The position numbers and the translations under genes are program-made. A stretch of 64,000 bases of DNA from Chondrus crispus (Eukaryota > Rhodophyta > Florideophyceae > Gigartinales > Gigartinaceae): assembly GCF_000350225.1 (NCBI RefSeq), contig NW_005179082.1:97961-161960 (forward strand), read 5' to 3'. Each line of letters starts with the position of its first letter. The first letter of the stretch is position 1. The notes beneath the pieces were generated by a model that was not told the DNA's origin, searched no databases, and saw only the letters and a list, made by a program, of their open reading frames with translations. Positions 12,715 through 21,400 of the stretch are shown here, piece after piece.

Positions 12715-15382
12715 GGGGGTGATTTTATTCAAATTTTAGGGTGGGCCGATGCAGAATCATGCGGGCGGACGTCAAGGGCTTACACTTGTGCAGTACAGGG
12801 AGGAGCCGTCCCATGAAGCGGCATGCGGGCAAGCGTCGCCGAGGCGACACTGGACCAAATTGCATAGCTGAGGCGTTGCGCGAGGCGCGTTTTGGCGATG
12901 CCATATGTAGTCCCAGTGCGAGTAGCAATCTTATGCGCGACGTCTTCAAGGACAGCTGTAGTTTGCGCGCTCCACGCGCCGAGCGTATCAAACGCGAGTG
13001 GCATGAAATGCCAGTCAAGCACGGGAAGCGGCGCAGCAGACTCGAGATGCATAGCAGCACGGATGATGCGTTGGTGGGTCTGCACTTTGCTCGTGTGCGC
13101 GGCATCAGCGGCGCCGGCTACGGACCGAGCAGCGAGAGAAAGGTTGGCGGCTGTATACGGGTTTCGAATCGTGACATCATAGGCGGTCGGGCGGTCGGGA
13201 AGTGCTCCGGCGGGTGGCGGGGCCGGTTGCACAAGGATATCTGCAGGGCGATGTGCAGTCCCTGGTATGAGGAACGGGACCTCACGGTCGCAGGCCAGGC
13301 CTGCTGCTCGGAACGCAAATCGGGCAAGAGTGTTTCTGACAATATTGTGGCGATGTACGACGCCGTACCCATGCTTGCAATTGGCGGCGTGGTCTCCGCG
13401 CGCGTCCATTGCACGGCCGCAGTGAGAGCACGTTAGGGGGGAGCGGGAGTCGTCGTACACTGGCGTGTCCAGGTGGCGTCGGAGCATACAGGACCAGACC
13501 GCGCTTGATACTCTAGTAGTCAATGACGGGTGGGCGCAGATAAACGATGCTCCTCCTGGAGCGAGAAGGGAGTTATATCGAGCGCGTCGGCGGACTGAAG
13601 TTGCGCTATGATAAGAAGGATTTGGATGTTGATCCCAAGCCCTCTTTTCCCAATACATCCTCGAGAAAGCTCCGTGGAGTGCCTGAGATAGGGTAAAGTG
13701 TACTCGTTCAGGTCGACTCAATAAAGCTTCTGGTTCGAAGGGGCCCAAGTCGGAGTAAGTGGAGAGGATACCTCGAGTTCGGACCTCGGGGTTCAGTGAC
13801 GCAAGCACATGCACCAGATGCTTGCGAGCCATCGAACGATAGAATGAAACACTTGGGTTTGAGGGCCCGTCTATTCGTATCGGGGCTGCTTCGAGGAGGC
13901 TAGCGGCGTGCGAGGCGTGCACAAAAGGAGCTAACGGCGTGAACCCATGACCACCGTGACGAAATGGGAGCCCAATTTGTACACATATAGACGAGGAGAG
14001 CGGAACATTATTGAATCGAGAGTATGCCGCACGTTGATCTTCATCAAACCGAAGGGCTGACGCCAGGGAAAGGCGGGGTGGAGTGAGCCGATACACGTGT
14101 TCAACGCGGCACACGGAGCCAGACAATCGGTGCAAATGGAAGCGTATCCGTGCATCAGGGATACTGTCGAGCAGCTTCAGAGAGTCAGAAACCGACTTGT
14201 TTTTGGTATCCAGATTGGTTCTGATAAAATCATCAGTACCGAGCGGGGCGCCTAAAATTACAATACCTCCCCCTGGCGAGACGGACAGGGGAAAAGAGCG
14301 GGTCAAGAGTTCGAGGAGGGGGGGCTGAGTTGTGGGCCAGAAGGCCCGACATTTGGAGACGTTCATGGAGAAGCCAATGCTGGGGCCAAAAATTTGAATT
14401 ATTTTTAGCGCTTTCTTGACTTCTTGTATCGTGCCAATGAGGGTTCCGTCGTCAGCATACCATCTTTTGAGGAGGAGGTCGCAGTCCCTGCTGATGCGGC
14501 GGATGAGAGGTTGTACGGCCAAAGAGAACAGGAGCATGCCGGCGGGGTCTCCCTGCTGGGTGCCTTGCCGGCTTTTTAGCAGGGTTCGGGGACATGATGG
14601 CAGGACGAGGTCGGGTACAGTGCGTCCATAGATGAGGTTGAGAAAATGTGCAAGGCTTGGCGTTTCAATCGGCATCCGGTCGAGCATGGACTGTCGACTA
14701 AAGGTGTTAAACGCATTTGTGGCATCAACCGAGACGAGGACATATTGGGGATCGCGACCGTGCCTCGTCATGAGCATGCGACAGTCATGCACAATGGCGT
14801 CCATACCGGACGGGACGCCATTGGCAAGCTGTTCCGGGGACAGAAGGTCGCGTGTGTCATCGAGAGCGGCGGGTAGCAGGACCTTTGTGACTAGACGTCG
14901 AAGCGCCTGCCCCACGGCGATGGGTCTGATCTTGTCTGGTCTTGGTTGCAAAGGAATGAGGGTTGACGCGGCGAGTAGAGGAGCAGTGCTGTCAGGTATA
15001 TCACCTCGGGCGAGACGGCGCACCAAGCGGGTCAGGACAGAGAGCCCTGTGACACCGGATTCTGGGCTCACTGTAGTGCGAGCGAGAAGTTGGAGCAGAC
15101 GTGGCGAGAGGTGGTCGGGTCCAGCGGCGGAGCTGGGATTAAGGGATCGTGCGGCGCGCAGGACTTCGGTTTCTGTAATGTCTGGCGGTGGTGGAAGGGC
15201 GGTCGGTGGGAGCGCTTGTGTCGGGTGCACCGGGGAGGGGTGGAGGGTCTCGAGGGTGGTGCGCGTTGTTCTCTGCTGAAGGTCTGCTAATGGCTTGTCG
15301 GAGCGGTTTTGTTTGTTGAGACGAGCACGAATGGAAGTGTTAAAATAGGCATAATTTAACCCCCTGAATAGGGCAAGCCACG
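12715..15382 (-). mobile_element. Non-LTR retrotransposon (LINE) with R2-like endonuclease region
   Basis: One long minus-strand ORF (12780-15386) followed by a short 3' tail ending in TTTGAATAAAATCACC near 12725. The tail contains an AATAAA-type signal and is shared with the fragment at 9.8 kb. The 5' end is truncated or unresolved: the open frame runs right up to the tRNA-Gln gene, whose first base is 15383. The element has no LTRs or inverted repeats. RT type plus a C-terminal zinc knuckle and restriction-like endonuclease place it with the early-branching R2-like LINEs rather than the apurinic-endonuclease L1/RTE types. No target duplication was identified. Confidence 0.85.
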
Positions 15383-15386
15383 GTTC
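12780..15386 (-). CDS. LINE reverse transcriptase with CCHC knuckle and restriction-like endonuclease region
   Basis: About 868 codons are open without a stop; no ATG start is evident, and the N-terminus (any DNA-binding zinc fingers) is missing. RT motifs run in order: RPIAVGQALRRLVTK, GVPSGMDAIVHDCR, LVSVDATNAFNTF (first Asp), SRQGTQQGDPAGMLLF and RWYADDGTLIG (catalytic YADD). A thumb region follows. Near the C-terminus lies CSHCGRAMDARGDHAANC (CCHC knuckle), followed by HRPADILV and TAYDVTIRNP, which fit the PD-(D/E)XK-like endonuclease of R2-group elements. This protein would nick target DNA and prime reverse transcription on it. All catalytic residues of the RT are intact, so the copy may be recent even though it is 5'-incomplete. 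Confidence 0.9.
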   Translation of the reverse strand, partial: EPWLALFRGLNYAYFNTSIRARLNKQNRSDKPLADLQQRTTRTTLETLHPSPVHPTQALPPTALPPPPDITETEVLRAARSLNPSSAAGPDHLSPRLLQLLARTTVSPESGVTGLSVLTRLVRRLARGDIPDSTAPLLAASTLIPLQPRPDKIRPIAVGQALRRLVTKVLLPAALDDTRDLLSPEQLANGVPSGMDAIVHDCRMLMTRHGRDPQYVLVSVDATNAFNTFSRQSMLDRMPIETPSLAHFLNLIYGRTVPDLVLPSCPRTLLKSRQGTQQGDPAGMLLFSLAVQPLIRRISRDCDLLLKRWYADDGTLIGTIQEVKKALKIIQIFGPSIGFSMNVSKCRAFWPTTQPPLLELLTRSFPLSVSPGGGIVILGAPLGTDDFIRTNLDTKNKSVSDSLKLLDSIPDARIRFHLHRLSGSVCRVEHVYRLTPPRLSLASALRFDEDQRAAYSRFNNVPLSSSICVQIGLPFRHGGHGFTPLAPFVHASHAASLLEAAPIRIDGPSNPSVSFYRSMARKHLVHVLASLNPEVRTRGILSTYSDLGPFEPEALLSRPERVHFTLSQALHGAFSRMYWEKRAWDQHPNPSYHSATSVRRRARYNSLLAPGGASFICAHPSLTTRVSSAVWSCMLRRHLDTPVYDDSRSPLTCSHCGRAMDARGDHAANCKHGYGVVHRHNIVRNTLARFAFRAAGLACDREVPFLIPGTAHRPADILVQPAPPPAGALPDRPTAYDVTIRNPYTAANLSLAARSVAGAADAAHTSKVQTHQRIIRAAMHLESAAPLPVLDWHFMPLAFDTLGAWSAQTTAVLEDVAHKIATRTGTTYGIAKTRLAQRLSYAIWSSVASATLARMPLHGTAPPCTAQV

Positions 15387-15455
15387 CTATTGTGTAGTTG
15401 GTTAGCACGCGAGACTCTGAATCTCGAAGCCTGGGTTCAAGTCCCAGTAGGAACT
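15383..15455 (+). tRNA. tRNA-Gln(CUG): tRNA-Gln (anticodon CTG)
   Basis: A full 73-nt cloverleaf without intron. The acceptor stem GTTCCTA/TAGGAAC has seven perfect pairs. The D arm is GTGT...GCAC. The anticodon stem CGAGA/TCTCG closes loop CTCTGAA, with CTG at 15417-15419. The T arm CTGGG/CCCAG carries TTCAAGT. The internal B box GGTTCAAGTCC (15434-15444) is canonical for RNA polymerase III. CCA is not encoded. The LINE on the opposite strand comes right up to its 5' base. Confidence 0.95.
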
Positions 15456-15475
15456 CAGCCTGGCACAGGTGTCAA

Positions 15476-15482
15476 TTTTTTT
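15476..15482 (+). terminator. RNA polymerase III T-run terminator
   Basis: Seven consecutive T on the plus strand, 20 bases after the tRNA 3' end; four or more T suffice for Pol III. Confidence 0.8.
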
Positions 15483-16421
15483 GCCACGGGATTGCGTTGT
15501 TTCCTAGAATCAGGACTTCAACAGCAGCAGCCATTTATTTTGAGCGGATCCATCGTTCTCTTTAATTGGGAAATGTTTGAGAGCCATCTTCAAACCAAAG
15601 CAACAGTCTCAACGGGCCATGTGGGAATAGCCACAGCACCATAATTTTTTGCAGTTGGGCCGCTCTCCCACCTACCAAATGCATTCGCAGCCAAACCGGA
15701 GAAGGCAGATCCATCACACTGCGCTTCGTCTAACCCCCGTGCTGCGCCCACATGCCACCGCATCTTGTATGGAGTATGTCTGTGAAAAACTACTTGTGTT
15801 TTGTAGTTCTTTAAGCACCATGTTCTGTAATGTTTGCTGTAGAGCAAACGCCATCTCACTATTTAAAAAGAGGCTAACTACATCGATTTGCGAAAAGAAT
15901 GACGTGAAATGGTGCTGCGTTGCAATGGAGATCACTTTTACCTCATATACGCAACTACTTCATGCCGCAGCCTAAAATCTATGGTGCTCACTTGTTTTTG
16001 ATAGGTCTTATAGAAATACTCGGAATGAAGCACTGAATCACAAAATCCAATCGCGTTCCTTGCAATGCAAGCATCTCTGGGAAATATGCAAGTATCGCGA
16101 ATCCCTGTCCATCGGCGGTACTTCTACGCCTAATCGTAGTAACCTTCCCTTCTCTGCACCGGTAGTTTTTGTGGCTTGAAACGGACACCTGATTTCGAAC
16201 GTCCGGCTCGGATTATGTAGCACAAGTAATGCGTGTCTGCCTGCACGTGGATTGCGTTCTCCCAATGGGCCGCTCATTGCACGGACATGAACTTTTTGAT
16301 ATATCTTCCAGTATGCCTACACGTACTGTGTGCATTTTTGCAGCAAACAGGCTCATGTACATGTTTAACTGAGGTGCTGTGCCACTCGAGTCATGTCTTG
16401 TTTATTCTTTTTGGTTGCTGG

Positions 16422-16467
16422 CCTTGTCATTTTTACTAGGTACGATTACCTAGTACAAATGACAAGG
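16422..16467. repeat. 46-nt near-perfect hairpin
   Basis: Arms of 21 nt (CCTTGTCATTTTTACTAGGT + A and its complement, one mismatch) enclose the 4-nt loop CGAT. It could fold in DNA or RNA. Function unknown. Confidence 0.85.
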
Positions 16468-17660
16468 AATTTGAAAAGTTGTGAGACCATCCTCTCGGGT
16501 ACTTACAAATCCCAACTTAAAAGCTTCTTCGTGGTGGCTGGACTTCGTGGACCCTCTGGATGACTGCTGCACTCACTGAACACAGCACTACAGTATGTAG
16601 GAGACTTTGGGCACTACATGGTATCGGGGTTGCGACACGAGGAAGATATGATGGTCTGTCCGATGGCGAAGCACCACTAGTGACGGTACTTGATGTGGAG
16701 AAGAATGCACATGTGAAATCGCCGAATCCATCAGTGTTATGCCTGATCTCCCTTGTACAAGAGCCTATGAGTGTTTTCTCGCTCCCGTTCACGAATACCT
16801 CTTTAGACGTCATGTGTTCCAGTCTTAGAGCCAGCCAGCAATCCGCCCAAAGGCTAAGTTCGTACAAGGCATTTTGATTCTCGTAAGCAGGCAGCAGGTG
16901 CGGACGTTGCGTGCACATATGACGCAACCATTCATGATGCAGTGTAAGAGGCACCATATGACCAGAAGCCTCCATGTCACTTGAAATTCTCTCCATCACT
17001 GGCTGCAAGTAGCATTCTCCGACCACTCCTTGTAAATGGGAATGTACAAAACTGAGCTACGCATGGCTTCTGCTTTCGCTCTCAGCCGTTTCACCACATC
17101 CGTACAAAGAGGCCATGGACACTGGCAATGGATCCTTTTGAATCATGAATCAACTATCTCCTCTTTTATTCGATACAGGTGCGAAGCGATGCCTGCGCTG
17201 ACTGAAAACGAAACCACTCATCGAAAATCGTATCAGAACTAATGTTACAAGAGATGCCCGTCGCTTTTTTGTATCTCCGTGCATGAATGTGCACGGCGCC
17301 ATCTCACAAATGCCTTTAGTGGAAGCACATTTCACACCTGATGGTTCTTCTACTCGCTTGTTGATCGAACTATTGACTTTTATTTTTCGTTCCAAGTAAG
17401 TTTGATGAGCAGGGAGGTGAGTCTTGGTTCCAAGGCCTGGGCCGTGTTCTCAGTGGTTCAAAAGTGTAGTACTGACAATACTCAATGCAGACACACCATG
17501 GTTTTCTAGTACAATTTGCACAAGTTGAAGCACCTCTTCTTCTTAGTACCACCCATAGGGCCTAGATACTGTACGTAGGAGTACACGCATCAGTCTTCTT
17601 CTCTTTAGAGGAGAGAAGCTGAAACCAGTCTCAAGTCTCTGCATTTCCATTTTTGCTTTA

Positions 17661-17806
17661 GGAGCGATAGCATATCATACTCCTCATTGTGACTCCTAAA
17701 GCATTTTTGCTTTGATACATTGACTCCTAAAGCATTTTTGCTATGTTTACAATGTGACTCCTAAAGCATTTTTGCTTTAGGAGTCACAATGATATGCTAT
17801 CGCTCC
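17661..17806. mobile_element. MITE-like palindromic cassette
   Basis: Perfect 18-bp terminal inverted repeats GGAGCGATAGCATATCAT (17661-17678) and its complement (17789-17806) bound 146 bp. Inside, TGACTCCTAAAGCATTTTTG occurs three times. The third copy is mirrored to form a hairpin, TGACTCCTAAAGCA / TGCTTTAGGAGTCA. Length, inverted ends and lack of coding fit a miniature inverted-repeat element or a foldback repeat. No flanking target duplication is obvious. Confidence 0.6.
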
Positions 17807-18444
17807 ATATGGTGTCACAACAGGTTACACGCATTTTCGACATGAACGTGGCCTTCCTTCTTTGCTTATGTGTACAGCCTTCGGTTTCTTGCATCGAATG
17901 CAGTCTACTTTTGGCAATTTTTGATGACGAAACTTTTTTGATGTATGATTGGCTTGGCTGCAGGCAGCTAGTTCCCTGCTCAGTTGAGATACACATAAAG
18001 CTTGCATGAATAGTAGAGTTGAGACGGTATGCCATCGCACAATGCTCAACATACAAATACGGCGTGTACGAGCATCCAGTGTTTCTTTCCCAACTGTAGC
18101 ACTCTGCAAGAGCCTTCTGCGCAAAGTGGAGCTCCAGTGTTGGTTGTGTCTGCGAGGTATGAGTGAGATGATGATGCTTACATGCACAATAAGAGCTCAT
18201 TCGCAGAAACGACGTAAGCCGCATAGCAAACTCTTTTTCTGGACGTAAATGAACGATAAACACTTAAGGCGGTACCCACAATATTTACAAATAATCTTAA
18301 CACGTCGTATCTGACCCCTATTGGCGTCACATTTCGCATCTCCTGGCAGTGAGACCACTCAACAAATCAATAATCTCGTCCTGAGGTCGATATGGATGCC
18401 TCCTTCTAATCATCTTGTAACATGCTCAGTAAGGGGCGCGACAA

Positions 18445-21400
18445 CTATTTTAGGCCCAATATATCTGGTCCGAAAGCAGATGCGTGCACAAATTCTACTT
18501 GCCTTTGAAATCTTCGAACCACATCGAGATGAATGGGATAGCTGCTCATCCAGTGGCTCTGGGGCCAACTCGGCGGTGCGCCGACATACCTCAAGTCATG
18601 AAAGTTTGACGCAATATTGCTTGCAATGGTTTCGACAGCAGCGGCGTCCCACGGCGACCTGTCGTCGACCATGTCTTCGCCCTGTCGTTCTTTTCCGTAG
18701 TGACGGAACACATTCAGCTGAATGGCTGTGATGTCCTTCTCCTCGAAGCGCGCAAGAACAGCACTAGCGAGGGGCTTCCGCCGTCCTGATGTTGAATCAA
18801 GGGATACGAGCACAAATCCACATTGATTGGTGTCACTCTTTTCCCCTGGTGCTAACAGGAATTGCTCGTCGGCCTCACAAACGTTCAGAATTGAGACGGA
18901 TGAGATGCCTGGCATTTTGGTTTCGAGAGAAATGCTAGGTTTGGAAGTTGCCCCGGGGTTGGCATGGTGCAAATTTCCTGGTGTTGCTGGCGTGGGGTGA
19001 TCACTGTACAAGTCCGCTATATCTTCCCCTCTTGGTTGATCAACGAGCGGTGGAAATCTTCTGATGACCTTCTCATCTGGCTGGTCTTCACTATGTTTGT
19101 CCGCTGAGGCGGCTTTAGCGCGCATTACTTTGGCCAGCACCCATTCCCAGTCATCTACTTCGCCCTCAACAAGAGGTCCAAGCTTAGTGACAGTCGCATG
19201 AATATCTTTGACGTACGGAATCTTCCATCGCTGCCCTCTTACCCACATGCACCAAAACGCTTTTCTCCTAGAAGCCGCTACAGCGAACTTGGATATCGGA
19301 ACTGTCGCAATGTCAAGCATTTCGCCTCTCTGCGACGTCCAAACGAAGACGTAGCGAGATGAGCTCTCGCAGAACGAATACGCCAAGTGCAATACAATGT
19401 CTGCACGCGCATCTACTTGGCCCAAGTGCTTTCCGACTCCAGATAGTACAATGGCGGGCTCATGGAGAAACGATGGTGAGAGGGCCACGCTTTGATCTAT
19501 AAATGCATGAGGTAATGCTGCCGAGTTTGTCGGTGGGCTTCCGACGTTCTCCTCAGTTAATGTGCCCTTAGGAGACACTGGAGCAGCAGGGGGGGCCCCA
19601 GGAGATTCAGCGACGATATCTGGAGTCATAGGAGACATCAAATCGTCGGGCATAAGCGCTGTGCGCGCAATAACTCCTGCGACATCTCCGTCGATGAGCG
19701 ATGTCCGCACCCGTTTCGACCGAATGGAAGAGAACACTGCAAACGAAACGGCTTTCATGAGTTGAGGTCGGAGAGATTTCTCAAGCAAACACCGAATTTG
19801 TACATGACCACAGAGCTGGCGATTCACAACTTCCCTCGGCAGCACGCGCACAGTGATGGACACAACACTCTTTGAAGCCGGAGAAGACCTCCATGGGGCT
19901 GGTGGTAGTGAGCCTCCTAATACATTTGATCCAAACATGGCGACTGTAGATGGGACTGTCCCAGGTATTGAACTCACCAAAGGGGCTACAGCTTTCAAAA
20001 GGGCAACATTTGCAGCCATGTCACCATTCTCGTAGGGCGACACGATATAAGCCACAATATTCGTGGCTACCCCACTTGCATTCTTCCTGTGCTCTCTTGT
20101 TACTGCGTCCAATTTCGTGCAGAGCCCTGTGATGGCTAGGTGGTACTGTTCAGCCATGGCCTTGTCCACATCACTCAATAGATCTGGGTTCTTCATTAGC
20201 CCTCTTGGATCCGGCTTAACCATCGAGTTGGAAATTAAGGTTACAGCATCAAACGGCATTGCTGAATGTCGACCAAATGAGCATTCTTCGTAAGCCGCGG
20301 AAAGGTCTCGAAGGAATAGTCTGACGTCGCTTTCCATGTCTTTCGGAGCGACTGCTACATATTCGACATTTTTCCGCTCACTGTAGGGTTCGAGCCCGGT
20401 CTTTTCCCATAGAGGAAGAACGCCGCTCGGGGTCTCGATCCAATCGTTGTTGTATCCAACGCACACGCGGGGACGCTCCAAGGGAAACACAGAAGAATTG
20501 CCCCCAAGTACGTCGTTCACTGAGAGGGGGCCGCGTATCTCCATGGCCGGTACTTCCTTGTGTAGGCTGCGCAGTTCAGCCGAGCAGCTTCCGAAAGCTC
20601 GGCTGGTATTCAGTATGCGGGGTAGGCCGTGGACGACACATCTCACGGTGGCTGACGACACGGTATTTTGACTCTCTTCTCTTGGTGCTGGGTCCTGCCG
20701 GCTACCCAACGCGAAAGCCTTCCTTTTCTGGGAAACTTTTTCGTCTCGGAAAAGGTCGAGTTCGCTCATGGAGAAAGCCTGCATTTCCAGAATTGTCAAA
20801 AGCGCGAGCATTTCTCTCTCGCGCTTCGCAACGGCAACAGGTAAGCTGACAGGAGAGGCCACTTGAGTAATTGGCTGTGACCTCGAAGCCGCAGAGTTCG
20901 GAGGCTTTATGTCCCCATCGTGCGATTCTGTCGATTTGGCACCCACATCCTCGCGAAGAGGCTCACCGGACTCGCTGTTTTCTGCAGCAGCTGACGGCGA
21001 CTCTGATTCGTACGACACGGGAGAAAAGGACAGGGGTAGCAACTGGCTTGAAGCAAGAACCATACACGCGCTCACACAATCAACCGCAACCATGTCCACG
21101 ATCTTGACCGAAGATGGTTCGCTCTTGCCGCTGTGTCCTTTTGCTTGCCAATCCGTGTGCCCAGTTGCATGAGCGCTGTGCTTTCGACTCTCTTCCACAA
21201 TGTTTTCGGTCTTGCCGTTCGCATTCCTTCCTACCCCACTATAGATGTTGCTGTTGGTGGGGCGAGTCTCTTCATCTTCGCAATCAGAAGAGTCGCTGTC
21301 TTCACTGTCCGAAAGTGTTAATGTAGATTCTCGAGTGAATGGTTTCCCGGTCTTTCGCAGCCGCATAAACGCCTTCAGTTTTCTTCGCGGGATGTACATA

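Larger units (their letters stand above)
15483..18444. other. Gene-poor intergenic stretch, about 3 kb
   Basis: No recognised gene. Minus-strand frames at 16517-17026 (169 codons, Cys/His/Leu-containing, e.g. HHEWLRHMCTQRPHLLPAYEN) and 17784-18263 are the longest; neither shows a known motif and both may be chance. The stretch contains a near-perfect hairpin (16422-16467) and a palindromic repeat cassette (17661-17806), listed separately. It precedes the 3' end of MED13. Confidence 0.4.
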
